Source of the DNA: Enterococcus_G camelliae
Lineage (GTDB): Bacteria > Bacillota > Bacilli > Lactobacillales > Enterococcaceae
Length of the DNA stretch: 64,000 nt
Direction of reading: 5' to 3'
Assembly (NCBI RefSeq): GCF_042685105.1
Contig: NZ_JBHUMO010000043.1
Coordinates: 30,784-94,783, forward strand
In this document: positions 54,733 through 63,951 of the stretch, piece after piece
Numbering within the stretch: position 1 is the stretch's first letter
Layout: the number at the start of each line of letters is the position of its first letter
The notes under the pieces: generated by a model
The model's database searches: none
The model's input: the letters and a program-made list of their open reading frames with translations, nothing else
Told to the model about the DNA's origin: nothing
Translations under genes and position numbers: made by a program

Positions 54733-56061
54733 TTACAAACGATTATCGTTACGCTTCCGTTTCCCTTTATTTTTTTTATCTTTGGTCCGTGTCTTGTTGC
54801 GTTTTTTTTGATTCAAATCACCTGCTACTGGTTTTACGGTAGCAGACGTTGCTGCTGGATTTATTTCTGTGCTCTTTTTGGCGCGAACGTTGGGTTTGGC
54901 TTCTTTGGTCTTCTTTGGTTGACCGTTTGCCACCCCTTGTTTGATTGGTTTTTCTGTCTGGATTTGTCCTCCGACAACATACACTTCTTGGAGGTCAATC
55001 GCTAATTGTTTTGCTAATTTTTGCAAATCTTTTAGCGATTGCTCTGGGACAATTGTCAGGACACTGCCTGGAGTCCCCATCCGTCCAACTCTGCCAGCGC
55101 GGTGCAAATAACTTTCTTTTGAAAGCGGTACTTCTGCATTAACCACAAATGGGAGACGATCAATATCTAATCCTCTAGCTGCTATATCGGTTGCTAGTAA
55201 CAATTGGATTTTTCTTTCTTTAAAAGCCGTCAATCCAAATTTTCGTAATTGTTTATTTTGGTCAGAGGCTAAAGACGCTGCCTGAATATGGTTAAATAGC
55301 AACTTTTCTTCGGCCATCCCAAGTTCATTTAACTGATTGAAAAAAACTAATGCCTGAAAATCCGGCGTATGTGCCAAACGACGCAACAAATCAACTTTTT
55401 TTCTCGTAGGCGCTAGAATGTATTGGTGAGCGACCGCTCCTTGACTATCATCGATTTCGGTCATGTCAATCACCTTTAAATCTGGAACAATCTTTTCAAT
55501 TGGTCCTAATGCGGCAGCAGCTGTTGCTGAAAAGAATGCAAAGGTTGATTTTTTCCCAACTGCTTGAATCAATTCCTGAACAAGTCCTTGTTGATCATGA
55601 TTAATCAATTGATCGGCTTCATCAAAAATAACCGTTTGAACCGTAAATGCATTGATTTTCTTCGCTCGAATGAGTTCTACGATTCTGCCAGGAGTCCCCA
55701 CAATAAGCTCTGGGTGATGTTTTAATTTTTCGATTTGACGTTGAATATTGGCTCCACCTATAGCGGATTGTAGTTGAAGGGCTAAATCTTCAGCCCAATC
55801 TTTTGCGACTTCCACCACTTGCATGGCTAACTCCTGCGATGAGGTCACAACTAACACTTGATTGCCTGCACCTTTTTTAATGCCAAGTAAAGTAGGCAAT
55901 AAATATGCCAAGGTCTTGCCTGAACCGGTTGGTGAAATGCCCATTATGGATTGATGATTCCATAGGGGTTCGAATACTTCTTTTTGAATGGCTGTTGGTT
56001 CCTGAAACGCATTGTCCTGCCATCGCTTCTCCCAAATTGCTGGAAATTCTTTGTTTACCAT
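54733..56061 (-). CDS. DEAD-box RNA helicase
   Basis: RNA-unwinding ATPase of 442 residues. The Q motif region (FQEPTAIQKEVFEPLW), Walker A SPTGSGKTLAY, TPGRIVEL, the DEAD box IFDEADQLI, motif III FFSATAAA, DIAARGLDIDRL and motif VI HRAGRVGRMG are complete. The C-terminal 90 residues form a disordered Lys/Arg-rich tail. Size and motifs resemble the YfmL/CshB-like subgroup involved in ribosome assembly or cold growth. The next upstream gene is an oxidoreductase nine bases away. Confidence 0.92.
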   Translation of the reverse strand: MVNKEFPAIWEKRWQDNAFQEPTAIQKEVFEPLWNHQSIMGISPTGSGKTLAYLLPTLLGIKKGAGNQVLVVTSSQELAMQVVEVAKDWAEDLALQLQSAIGGANIQRQIEKLKHHPELIVGTPGRIVELIRAKKINAFTVQTVIFDEADQLINHDQQGLVQELIQAVGKKSTFAFFSATAAAALGPIEKIVPDLKVIDMTEIDDSQGAVAHQYILAPTRKKVDLLRRLAHTPDFQALVFFNQLNELGMAEEKLLFNHIQAASLASDQNKQLRKFGLTAFKERKIQLLLATDIAARGLDIDRLPFVVNAEVPLSKESYLHRAGRVGRMGTPGSVLTIVPEQSLKDLQKLAKQLAIDLQEVYVVGGQIQTEKPIKQGVANGQPKKTKEAKPNVRAKKSTEINPAATSATVKPVAGDLNQKKRNKTRTKDKKNKGKRKRNDNRL

Positions 56062-56070
56062 CTGTTCCCT

Positions 56071-57081
56071 CTATTCTTTTTTGTCTGCCGGAAAAACAAT
56101 TCCAGCTTTTTTTCTTAATTCATACAAGACAAGATTTACCTCTCTTGCCAATTCTACCCAACTTTCGTATGTATCCAGCCATTTTTGCTCATCACTGTGC
56201 ATCAAGACTTGTGCAAAATCAACGGCTTCTTCATACAGTGGATTGGCGTGTCCTTTTTCTAACTCAAGGAAGGATGTTTCCTTTGTTTTCCGATTGTAAA
56301 AAACCGCTTCTTGAATAGCATTGACGCCATCTAATTCCAACGTACCTTCAGCCAAATAAATTTCCGATTTAGCAAATGAATCCCCTGTTTTGCCATGGTG
56401 CAAAAGAACATCAAACGCTTCATATCGTAAGATAGCAAATCCACTGCCATCCACACCCGTGACGATTTTTTGGGCAAAATAGTCAACCGTTTTAGGACTA
56501 CCAAACCAAGCCACAGCAGCATAAACGAGATAGACGCCTAAATCCATCAAGGAACCCCCTGAAAAAGCTAGGGAAAAGATATTGGGTTCTTTCCCTTGCA
56601 GAACTTCATCGTACCGAGAGGAATATTTCATATAAGTAAACGCCGCACCCTTCACTTGATTTTTAGGTGGCAATTCCGCTAAGACTTTCTGGAAATTCTT
56701 TTCGTGAATGTTTCTTGCAGCCTCAAAGAAAAAGACTTTCTTTTGATTCGCAAGCTGAATAATCTCTTCCATTTCAGCAGGGTTTGAGAAGGCGGGCTTT
56801 TCAACAATCACACTTTTGCCATTGACGATAGCTGCTTTGGCTTGTTCAAAATGCAACCGATTCGGCGAAGCGATGTAGAGAACATCAACTTCCGCTGAGG
56901 AGACGAAGGCTTGCAAATCATCTGTTGTGAAACACGTGTCAACATGTTCTTTCGCAAAATCTTGCGCAGTCGCTTGTTTTCGTGAATAGACACCTGTTAG
57001 TTGATACTTTTTCGTACTGAGTGCCCCATCAACAAATTGATGAGAAATCCAATTGGTTCCGATTACACCTAACTTGATCAT
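56071..57081 (-). CDS. Gfo/Idh/MocA family oxidoreductase
   Basis: NAD(P)-dependent dehydrogenase of about 336 residues. The Rossmann motif is KLGVIGTNWISHQFVDGAL, VLYIASPNRLHFEQAKAAI and the EKP motif (GKSVIVEKPAFSNP) follow, and the C-terminal alpha/beta domain has GGSLMDLGVYLVYAAVAWFG. The substrate, usually a sugar or cyclitol, is unknown. The start at 57079-57081 follows AAAGGGG; the ATG at 57099 overlaps the upstream stop and is less likely. Confidence 0.9.
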   Translation of the reverse strand: MIKLGVIGTNWISHQFVDGALSTKKYQLTGVYSRKQATAQDFAKEHVDTCFTTDDLQAFVSSAEVDVLYIASPNRLHFEQAKAAIVNGKSVIVEKPAFSNPAEMEEIIQLANQKKVFFFEAARNIHEKNFQKVLAELPPKNQVKGAAFTYMKYSSRYDEVLQGKEPNIFSLAFSGGSLMDLGVYLVYAAVAWFGSPKTVDYFAQKIVTGVDGSGFAILRYEAFDVLLHHGKTGDSFAKSEIYLAEGTLELDGVNAIQEAVFYNRKTKETSFLELEKGHANPLYEEAVDFAQVLMHSDEQKWLDTYESWVELAREVNLVLYELRKKAGIVFPADKKE

Positions 57082-57095
57082 GTTCTTTTCCCCTT

Positions 57096-57584
57096 TCATA
57101 ACTCAATGATTCGAATTGGTGCATATAGCGCAATTTCACCAGGCAGAAAATCAGCACCATAGAATTCCTGCAATGCACCAATGATTTCAACCGCCTCTTT
57201 CGGGACAATGGTTTCAAACAAATAACTTACCGCTTCGGAAATCAGTGGGATGGTTGTGCGAATGACGATGTATTCCATTGCTGGCAGTAAATAGCGATTC
57301 CAACCACGCGGACAAGGCGTCTCTAAAGAAACTTCAATGCCAGCTAAGTACAATCCTTGCCCTTCAGTCCAAGGTGCCAACCATTCCTTCACATCAGACA
57401 TCACTCCCCAACAAGCAACTTCCGCTTCAGAAACAGCAAGTTTTTCAATAACAGCTGGTAATTGTTCTTCGAGGGAAAACCAAAGCGATTGCACCCAATC
57501 TTGACTAGTTTCAATTGCGCCTACGCCCTCGACACCAATCACTGCAGTATCTGACTTTATGATTCGTTGGTACGAGAAATCCAT
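57096..57584 (-). CDS. GyrI-like effector-binding domain protein
   Basis: A 162-residue cytoplasmic protein. SEAEVACWGVMSDVKEWLAPW, GLYLAGIEVSLETPCPRGWNRYLLPAMEYIVIRTT and the C-terminal PGEIALYAPIRI match the AraC-effector-binding/GyrI-like fold, which binds small hydrophobic molecules. No DNA-binding domain is attached. AAGGGG precedes the ATG. It is the first gene of a unit with the oxidoreductase and the helicase. Confidence 0.75.
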   Translation of the reverse strand: MDFSYQRIIKSDTAVIGVEGVGAIETSQDWVQSLWFSLEEQLPAVIEKLAVSEAEVACWGVMSDVKEWLAPWTEGQGLYLAGIEVSLETPCPRGWNRYLLPAMEYIVIRTTIPLISEAVSYLFETIVPKEAVEIIGALQEFYGADFLPGEIALYAPIRIIEL

Positions 57585-57669
57585 TCAACACACCCCTTAT
57601 AAAAAACAATCAATTTACTAATGCAACTTAGCGAAAAATTCGTTATACTCAACTTAAGGAGTTGAACGT

Positions 57670-58869
57670 ATGTCTATTTTACCATTATTATTATTCATTC
57701 TCTATTATAGTCTAGGATTTGCAGCAATCTTTTTTTGGCGAAAAAAGAAAATTGAACCCGACCAACTATTTTTTCAAGGTATTTGGTTATTGGTGGCCGT
57801 TGTTCTTTACACAGGTACACTTGAAATACTGAAAGGTTCTTTTTATTTTCTGATACCACTACTATTCTTTTTTCTTTTTTATTTAATTTATCGCAAAAAC
57901 AGAGCTCGTTTGTTAAACGGTGTTTTATTCCAGTTTTTCTTGGTTATTTTTGGGCTATATTTGCTTTATAACTTTTATTTAACCAAAGATTGGCTGATTG
58001 CTGGATTGTTTTTTGCTGCTTTGGCTGTTTTTGTATTATTGGTGGCCTTTGGATTAATTGGTTTGTTAGTCTTTCTTTATTGGAATGCTATCGTCGTCTT
58101 AAAAAAAGAAACCCATACTATTGCAAATCTTTTAACCTTAATTTTAGCTATTTTCTTGACAGTTTATTTAATTGCTAATTATTTTTTGAAGTCAAAATCT
58201 CCTTGGTATATTGAAATTCCGTTTACTTTTCTTTCAATTGTTTTAGTTTATCTATTAGCGAATTTTGTCATTTTTTTGACGTCCACATTGCTATATCAAT
58301 TTTATTATCCAAAATACAACCAAGACTTTATCATTGTCTTGGGGGCAGGTCTAATAAATGGGGAACGTGTTACGCCGCTGCTGGCCAAAAGAATTGATCG
58401 TGCAATTCAGTTTTATCAAACACAACGAAGTAAGACCGGGCATCCGATAAAACTGGTTATGTCTGGTGGTCAAGGTCCTGATGAAAACGTACCCGAGGCT
58501 GTTGCCATGAAGCGTTACGCTTGCGAACAAGGTATTCTGGAAAATGATATTTTATTGGAGGCAAATTCAACAACAACCTATGAAAATATGTGTTTTTCCA
58601 AAGAATTGATTGAAAATCAAGGGATAGTAAATCCGCGTGTACTTTTCGTTTCTAACAACTACCATATTTTCCGAGCTGGCATGTTTGCGCACCAAGCCAA
58701 ACTACCTGCTGAAGGGATTGGCTGCAAAACGGCTTTCTACTATCTACCCAATGCCACATTACGGGAGTTCGCTGCCATCTTGCTCATGCATAAGCGGATG
58801 CACCTAGTTCTTTTATCCATTGTTGCAATGTATTATGTTCTCTCAACACTTGTTTATTTATTTCACTAA
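57670..58869 (+). CDS. YdcF/ElyC-like DUF218 membrane protein
   Basis: Protein of 399 residues with eight or nine hydrophobic segments in the first 210, then a DUF218 domain: DFIIVLGAGLINGERVTPLLAKRID, LVMSGGQGPDENVPEAVAMKRY, LEANSTTTYENMCFSKELI, and VSNNYHIFRAGMFA. A final membrane segment ends it. SanA/ElyC relatives influence envelope integrity and lipid-carrier turnover. AAGGAG is eight bases from the ATG. It is divergent from the GyrI-like gene. Confidence 0.85.
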   Translation: MSILPLLLFILYYSLGFAAIFFWRKKKIEPDQLFFQGIWLLVAVVLYTGTLEILKGSFYFLIPLLFFFLFYLIYRKNRARLLNGVLFQFFLVIFGLYLLYNFYLTKDWLIAGLFFAALAVFVLLVAFGLIGLLVFLYWNAIVVLKKETHTIANLLTLILAIFLTVYLIANYFLKSKSPWYIEIPFTFLSIVLVYLLANFVIFLTSTLLYQFYYPKYNQDFIIVLGAGLINGERVTPLLAKRIDRAIQFYQTQRSKTGHPIKLVMSGGQGPDENVPEAVAMKRYACEQGILENDILLEANSTTTYENMCFSKELIENQGIVNPRVLFVSNNYHIFRAGMFAHQAKLPAEGIGCKTAFYYLPNATLREFAAILLMHKRMHLVLLSIVAMYYVLSTLVYLFH

Positions 58870-58921
58870 AAAAGCCACTAAGTCAAACTCCTCATGCAGA
58901 GCTTGGCTTAGTGGCTTTTTT
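58868..58921. terminator. Bidirectional terminator
   Basis: AAAAAAGCCACTAAG (58868-58882) pairs perfectly with CTTAGTGGCTTTTTT (58907-58921); it serves both converging genes. Confidence 0.92.
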
Positions 58922-58931
58922 GTAAATTGGC

Positions 58932-59426
58932 TTAATTGCGATGAGCAACTTGTACCCATCCACGCTTCATCATTGCAGTAAATGGTGCCATTGCCTCTTT
59001 TACTGCACAATACTTGTCAACCATGGTGACAATGTAACTCTCTTTGTAGCGTGGTGGTGCAATCGTTGCCCCCCACATATGTTTAACAATAATATCTTTT
59101 TCTAATGGAGAGAGTTCCGTAATCTTTTCTGCATTTTTTACAGCAATTCGCGGATGCATGTAAGCATGACTCCCACCATCAAACTTTGTCGTACGCCAAT
59201 CATAATAAAATAAATCATGGAGCAAACCAGCCCGTGCTGTTGCGCGGGCATCTCCATTTACTTTCTTCGCGATAAGATAACTACGATAGGAGACACTAAT
59301 TGAATGTTCCAAACGTGTTGAATGAAGATGTTGAACGAATTCTGATAATCGTTGTACTTCATCGGTTTCAAGCAAATCGCCTACATAAGACATGTACTCC
59401 GTATCCTGTTGCCACTTTTCCGTCAT
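58932..59426 (-). CDS. HD-domain phosphohydrolase-like protein
   Basis: A 164-residue protein of the HD superfamily. HSISVSYRSYLIAKK supplies the first His, LLHDLFYYDW the HD pair, and KHMWG and MVDKYCAVKEA the later metal-binding His and Asp. Substrate is unknown, probably a nucleotide. The ATG at 59424-59426 is chosen; an in-frame GTG five codons earlier lies on the AAGGTGG ribosome-binding site. Confidence 0.83.
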   Translation of the reverse strand: MTEKWQQDTEYMSYVGDLLETDEVQRLSEFVQHLHSTRLEHSISVSYRSYLIAKKVNGDARATARAGLLHDLFYYDWRTTKFDGGSHAYMHPRIAVKNAEKITELSPLEKDIIVKHMWGATIAPPRYKESYIVTMVDKYCAVKEAMAPFTAMMKRGWVQVAHRN

Positions 59427-59539
59427 AAATCCGAACGCCACCTTTTGCTATTTGTATCATTTGTACATCACCCAGTGTAGCATGAATCTATTTTTACCTC
59501 TAGTTTTCCCCTTACAAATTTGCAAGATTTAACGATTTC

Positions 59540-60298
59540 TTAGGAAAAGTGATACATCAAAATCCCCGCAGCAACGCCGACATTTAATGATTCGGCTTTT
59601 CCATAAATGGGGATGTAGAGATTCGCATCGGTCTTAGATAAAAGTGCTTTCGATACGCCTTGTCCTTCATTTCCCATGATAATCGCCACTTGCTCCGTTT
59701 TTTTGATGGTATTGTAGGGCACAGCTTGTTCATTCAATTCTGATCCATAAACAGGTATCGCGGCTGCTTGAAATGCTTGGCAAACCTGTTCCACATCTCC
59801 TTGCTGAATTTCGATATGGAAGTGGCTGCCTTGCATGCTTCGTAATGTTTTTAGATTATAAATATCCGCCGTTCCTTCTCCTAAAAAAACCCCTGTAAAC
59901 CCAGCTGCATCTGCAGTACGAATCATCGTGCCCACATTTCCCGGATCCTGTACACAATCGAGTAATAACCATTTCCCCTGCAACGTCATTTTTTTGGGTT
60001 TCGGGAAGGATACGACAGCAAGGATTCCTTGGGGTGTTGGTTGTTCAGAGATTGCCTCCATGACTTCCTCTGATATGTATGTCATGGGCACTGTTTGTTC
60101 AGCAATCCAGCTGGCCCATTCTTTGGCGCCTCTCGGACTTATCAAGATATCGACAACGGTTGCCTCTGAACGCAACGCTTCTTCCACTAAATGAAATCCT
60201 TCTAACAGATAGCGCTGTTGCTCTTCCCGTCCTTTTTTGCGGTGTAATTTTTTTAATTCTTTGACATATGTATTTTTTGTTGACTGAATTTCGATCAT
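59540..60298 (-). CDS. SpoU/TrmH-family RNA 2'-O-methyltransferase
   Basis: SPOUT-class enzyme of 252 residues. The N-terminal RNA-binding domain has EGFHLVEEALRSEATVVDIL, and the trefoil-knot catalytic domain has DCVQDPGNVGTMIRTADAAGF, AIIMGNEGQGVSKALL and IPIYGKAESLNVGVAAGILMY, the three SpoU motifs. It probably methylates 23S rRNA, like YsgA. GAGGTGGG precedes the ATG. It is divergent from acyP, the usual pairing in lactobacillales. Confidence 0.92.
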   Translation of the reverse strand: MIEIQSTKNTYVKELKKLHRKKGREEQQRYLLEGFHLVEEALRSEATVVDILISPRGAKEWASWIAEQTVPMTYISEEVMEAISEQPTPQGILAVVSFPKPKKMTLQGKWLLLDCVQDPGNVGTMIRTADAAGFTGVFLGEGTADIYNLKTLRSMQGSHFHIEIQQGDVEQVCQAFQAAAIPVYGSELNEQAVPYNTIKKTEQVAIIMGNEGQGVSKALLSKTDANLYIPIYGKAESLNVGVAAGILMYHFS

Positions 60299-60376
60299 TT
60301 TCCCACCTCTCTGGCATTATACCACAAAAGAAGAGGCAAATATGCTAAGATAAGGGGAACAAAGGAGATGGTAAAA

Positions 60377-60655
60377 ATGCGTAAAATTCGGATGCATGTC
60401 GCCGGTCGCGTACAAGGTGTTGGGTTTCGTTATATGACAAAAATGCTGGCAGATCAACTGAATATTGGTGGCAGTGTGAAAAACGAACGGGATGGATCCG
60501 TAACCATCTTGGCCACTGGAGACGACCAAGCCATCGCCGTATTTATTCAGAAAGTTAGGCATTCTCCTTCACCAGCTGGCCGTGTGACAAATTTTGAATT
60601 AACAGAAGATGAAAGTCTTCCAGATTATTCTTCTTTTCAAGTAGTATACAGCTAA
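60377..60655 (+). CDS. acyP: Acylphosphatase
   Basis: Small enzyme of 92 residues that hydrolyses acyl phosphates. The catalytic Arg is in GRVQGVGFRY and the Asn in GSVKNERDGSV. This second motif is usually GWVRN; here Ser replaces Trp and Lys replaces Arg, while the catalytic Asn is kept. The ATG at 60377 is chosen because AAAGGAG directly abuts an earlier ATG at 60368. Confidence 0.92.
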   Translation: MRKIRMHVAGRVQGVGFRYMTKMLADQLNIGGSVKNERDGSVTILATGDDQAIAVFIQKVRHSPSPAGRVTNFELTEDESLPDYSSFQVVYS

Positions 60656-60694
60656 AAGATTACTTGAATTTTCCTTCATTTTAATGAAACACGA

Positions 60695-60723
60695 TTGAAA
60701 AAAAAGGGGAAGTCTAGTATAGT
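60695..60723 (+). promoter_or_regulatory. Promoter of yidC
   Basis: TTGAAA (60695-60700), 17-base spacer, TATAGT (60718-60723), 38 bases before the yidC start. Confidence 0.75.
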
Positions 60724-60760
60724 TGGTTTTGTGTAAATTTTGTAGTAAAGGAAGAAATAA

Positions 60761-61708
60761 ATGAAAAACAAAAAAAATTGGCTCATGGGTAGTGGGCTTT
60801 TCGCGTTACTTTTTTTCTTGTCAGGTTGCGTTAAAACAATAGCAGGACCTAATAATACAAGAATACCCGATCCAGATGGTTTTATTTACAAAACTTTGGT
60901 TGTTCCACTCGGCAATTTTCTAACTTACCTGGCTACAAACTTTAACTGGGGATTCGGTTGGGCAATTATCATTGTAACGATTGTTGTTCGCATCATTCTT
61001 TTACCAATGGGAATCAATCAATCCAAAAAAGCCATGGTTCAATCCGAAAAAATGCAATACTTGAAACCACAGATGGATATTGCACAGGCAAATCTAAAAC
61101 AGGCTTCTACACGAGAAGAACAAATGAAAGCACAGACAGAGATGCAACAAATTTACAAAGAAAACAATGTCAATATGTTGGGTGGTATTGGTTGTCTTCC
61201 ACTATTAATTCAAATGCCAATTTTCTCTGCTTTGTATTTCACCGTAAGCTACACTCAAGGAATAAGCAGCGCGACCTTTTTGGGGGTGAACCTTGGAAAA
61301 GCCAACTTAATCTTTGTTGCTCTAGCTGGGCTTTCTTATGTTGCACAAAGTTACTTGTCTTTAATCGGTATTCCGGAAGAACAAAAGAAAACCATGCGCA
61401 GTATGATGATTGTTTCACCTTTAATGATTGTTTTCATGTCCTTAAAAGCACCTGCTGGCGTGACACTTTATTGGGTCATTGGAGGAATCTTCAGTTGTTT
61501 CCAAACATTTATTACCAATGTTTTGATGAAACCAAGAATTCAAAAACAAATTGAAGAAGAAATGAAAAAAAATCCACCCAAAACAGTGGTGACACCAATC
61601 GTCAAAGAAGTTACACCGACACACCTAGCCAATAAAAAAGCGCCTAAAAACAGTCAGGCAAAAGGTCGCAACGTTGGCAAACAACAACAACGAAAAAATA
61701 CAAAGTAA
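60761..61708 (+). CDS. yidC: Membrane protein insertase YidC (lipoprotein type)
   Basis: Inserts and folds membrane proteins, alone or with SecYEG. A signal peptide ends in LSGC, so Cys22 is lipidated as in Gram-positive YidC/OxaA. The core has WAIIIVTIVVRIILLPMGI with the groove Arg, LGGIGCLPLLIQMPIF, and PAGVTLYWVIGGIFSCFQT. The C-terminal tail is basic, suited to ribosome contact. At 315 residues it has normal length. Many Firmicutes have a second paralogue elsewhere. Confidence 0.95.
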   Translation: MKNKKNWLMGSGLFALLFFLSGCVKTIAGPNNTRIPDPDGFIYKTLVVPLGNFLTYLATNFNWGFGWAIIIVTIVVRIILLPMGINQSKKAMVQSEKMQYLKPQMDIAQANLKQASTREEQMKAQTEMQQIYKENNVNMLGGIGCLPLLIQMPIFSALYFTVSYTQGISSATFLGVNLGKANLIFVALAGLSYVAQSYLSLIGIPEEQKKTMRSMMIVSPLMIVFMSLKAPAGVTLYWVIGGIFSCFQTFITNVLMKPRIQKQIEEEMKKNPPKTVVTPIVKEVTPTHLANKKAPKNSQAKGRNVGKQQQRKNTK

Positions 61709-61727
61709 CGAGTTTTGATGCCATTGT

Positions 61728-61784
61728 AAAAGACTAGCCTCACCAAGTAGCCTAAGAACTACTTGGCGGGACTAGTCTTTTTTT
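61728..61784 (+). terminator. Terminator after yidC
   Basis: AAAAGACTAG (61728-61737) pairs with CTAGTCTTTT (61772-61781), with an inner CCAAGTAG/CTACTTGG stem and a T-run. Confidence 0.9.
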
Positions 61785-61820
61785 GCATGGGTCATTGTAC
61801 CGAGACAAACATTGCTTTGA

Positions 61821-62702
61821 TCAGTTTGTTTTGGGTTCTTGCTCAAACTTTATTTGAATACCATTTGGATCAACAATCCATAAACTTTCATCCCCATCTT
61901 TGACGAAGGAAACGCCTAGATTTTCCCAACGATTTGCAAGTTGGCTGAGTTCATCTTCTTTATTGACATAGAAAGAATAATAAGCCAGACCTAGATCATT
62001 TTCAGCCATTGCGGGAATATTTCTTCCCATCCAAATATTTGAACCAATATGATGGTGATACCCGCCCGTCGCAAAAAATTTGGCTTGCATTCCATAATTA
62101 TTCTTTAACGACAGCCCTAAGACATCAGTATAAAAATCTTCTGTTTTTTGTAAATCAGCAATTTTCAGATGGACGTGACCAACTTTGGTCCCACTTGGAA
62201 AACCAACCCAGTGTTGGCTTGCTTCATTCACAACCCCTTGCGCATCCATTTCAATCGTTACCCCAACGATTTCGCCATCTTCCCGAATATCCCATTCATC
62301 AACAGGTTTATCGCGGTAAACTTCAATTCCATTTCCTTCGGGGTCTGTTAAATACAAGGCTTCGCTATAGCCATGGTCACTTGCTCCGACAAGTGGTGCA
62401 TCAACTGATAAGTAATGGATCAAGGCGTCCCCTAAGTCTGATCGACTTGGTAATAAAAAAGCGACATGATACAAGCCTGTTTTTCTTGTAATTGGTAAAG
62501 GTTGGTCCACTTTTTTCAAAATCAATAACGTTACACCATCCTCTGTTCCAAAGAAACGCTCTCCTTCTTTCTCTGATAGTACTTTTAAGCCAATTACCTC
62601 CGTATAAAATTGCGTCATTTTTTCTAAGTCCGCTACTTTTAACGCCACCAATCCTGTGTGGGTCGTGGCTGCTAATTGAAAATCAGGTACTCTAACTGTC
62701 AT
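61821..62702 (-). CDS. VOC-family ring-cleaving dioxygenase-like protein
   Basis: Metalloenzyme-type protein of 293 residues with two glyoxalase-fold halves. Half 1 has HTGLVALKVADLEKMTQFYTEVIGL and GNGIEVYRDKP; half 2 has VGHVHLKIADLQKTEDFYTDVLGL and GYHHHIGSNIW, which carry the likely metal-binding His and Glu. It resembles the CatE/MhqE group that opens hydroquinone or catechol rings. It overlaps the esterase gene by four bases. The pair recalls the Bacillus mhqE-mhqD unit for quinone detoxification. Confidence 0.85.
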   Translation of the reverse strand: MTVRVPDFQLAATTHTGLVALKVADLEKMTQFYTEVIGLKVLSEKEGERFFGTEDGVTLLILKKVDQPLPITRKTGLYHVAFLLPSRSDLGDALIHYLSVDAPLVGASDHGYSEALYLTDPEGNGIEVYRDKPVDEWDIREDGEIVGVTIEMDAQGVVNEASQHWVGFPSGTKVGHVHLKIADLQKTEDFYTDVLGLSLKNNYGMQAKFFATGGYHHHIGSNIWMGRNIPAMAENDLGLAYYSFYVNKEDELSQLANRWENLGVSFVKDGDESLWIVDPNGIQIKFEQEPKTN

Positions 62703-63352
62703 TTGTTCTTCCTCTTTTCCATTTGATTTACTTGATAAAATTGTTTTGCATCGAGAATTGCAAGTTGGTGAATCCCATGACCAATCGGATATTCATGATA
62801 AGCAACAGTTGCAACTTTCTCTTTGGCATAGGCCGCATAGGATTCGCCGATTGCTCTTGGAAAAAGAGGATCTGTTATTCCTTGAGAAATAAACATCGCC
62901 GTTTTACTTGTCGTTTTCGAGAGGTTTTGCGCTGCAATGGATTGGTAAAAAGCAGGCATCCGGGCACTAAATAAGAAAACTTGATCGAGCCAATTTGGAT
63001 AGAGGTAGGTCAAACCCAACCCAATCATCGCTCCTTGACTGAATCCAATAAAAATTAAAGGATGATTTGTTAACTGTTGCTCTGCTAATTGCTCTTGAAT
63101 ATAATCATGGACTGCAACCAGCACAGGTTGAATCACTTCTTGTTCGGAGTGTTCGCGAAAATCAGGTACAAAAAATGCATAACCCTCGCCAAACGGTAGG
63201 TCCGCTTGGATATTCAATTGAATCGCTTGCGAATCAATTTTTGTTGCTACCGGTGGTAAGTCATCATAATTCGATCCCATACCATGTGCCGTGACAATCA
63301 CTGCCGTCTTTTCATTATATTCATTTGGGTACTTCCACTTTGATTTATACAT
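62699..63352 (-). CDS. Alpha/beta-hydrolase esterase (MhqD-like)
   Basis: Carboxylesterase of 217 residues. Nucleophile Ser in FIGFSQGAMIGLGL, acid Asp in SQGITDPLFPRAIG, and His in YPIGHGIHQLAILD form the triad; VIVTAHGMGSNYDDL supplies the oxyanion region. It belongs to the phospholipase/carboxylesterase group. The distance from AAAGGA to the ATG is long, so translation start is less certain. It is first in the operon with the VOC protein and has a palindrome-bearing promoter. Confidence 0.87.
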   Translation of the reverse strand: MYKSKWKYPNEYNEKTAVIVTAHGMGSNYDDLPPVATKIDSQAIQLNIQADLPFGEGYAFFVPDFREHSEQEVIQPVLVAVHDYIQEQLAEQQLTNHPLIFIGFSQGAMIGLGLTYLYPNWLDQVFLFSARMPAFYQSIAAQNLSKTTSKTAMFISQGITDPLFPRAIGESYAAYAKEKVATVAYHEYPIGHGIHQLAILDAKQFYQVNQMEKRKNK

Positions 63353-63383
63353 AGGTTTTCGTCACATTCCTTTCCACACCACA

Positions 63384-63412
63384 AGTATACTCACTTACAA
63401 ATTGTTAGTAAA
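63384..63412 (-). promoter_or_regulatory. Promoter of the esterase-VOC operon with operator-like palindrome
   Basis: Minus-strand TTTACT (63407-63412), 17-base spacer, TATACT (63384-63389). An imperfect 17-base inverted repeat TTACnAAnnnTTnGTAA (63395-63411) covers the -35 box and most of the spacer. A MarR-type repressor is a reasonable guess, given the mhq-like genes. Confidence 0.55.
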
Positions 63413-63689
63413 TATATTTGCTCAGAATATATACCTGTTTATAGATTAGGTTAGGTTAGCAACCAGCTACCACTCAAAAGTAGTGGGATTTCATGCGTTC
63501 CATAGCTAGAAGACACTATGTACTTCCAACTTTCTTGGGCAACGTGTTGCATGATTTCCACTATTTACCCAGACGTAAAATAACTCGCGACAGAAGAGAT
63601 GTAACCTGTCTTCTTTCGCAAGTTATCTGTTAACAAAAATCCGTTGACAAAACATCATTTTTCGAGCTGTCTAGGCAGTTGTTTCCTTT
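63413..63689. other. Intergenic region with hairpins, no gene seen
   Basis: No coding frame is supported. A stem near 63580-63598 with 63611-63626 (AGAAGA/TCTTCT core, GCGA/TCGC) and a small CCACT/AGTGG hairpin near 63464 are visible. Confidence 0.4.
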
Positions 63690-63951
63690 TTATATAGCGT
63701 TCGTTAAAGTTGACACGAAAATATTTTTTCCTTCAAAATAGCTTGCTTTAATTGGCTTCATTCGAGCAATAAACTCTGCCGTACAAGAGGCATCTACCAG
63801 AACAAATGTTGCAGCCATTCCTTCTTTTAACTATGGTGAGTTGGTTCGGTCAAGGGAGTAAGGTGTTGAAATAAGATGAAAAGCATCCGTTAATTCGCGC
63901 CGCCTTTTCTTCTGGAATATTTCGCAATAATGATTTAACTAAATTAGGCAT
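63690..63951 (-). pseudogene. Amidohydrolase C-terminal remnant
   Basis: Minus-strand coding relic. The parts LVKSLLRNIPEEKAA, then (after a frame change near 63895) ELTDAFHLISTPYSLDRTNSP, a TAG at 63831-63833, and LKEGMAATFVLVDASCTAEF join into the C-terminal end of a cytosine-deaminase-like amidohydrolase; the ending YFEGKNIF is typical. At least one frameshift and one stop make it non-functional. The catalytic core is missing. Its upstream edge meets the inverted repeat at 63947-63987. Confidence 0.6.

Noticed and set aside
60958..61554. 198-codon plus-strand frame inside yidC
   Set aside because: It is an alternate-frame shadow: yidC has clear motifs and a promoter, and this frame has no family resemblance or ribosome-binding site.
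62009..62491. 160-codon plus-strand frame opposite the VOC gene
   Set aside because: Antisense shadow of a gene with strong motifs; no start signal.
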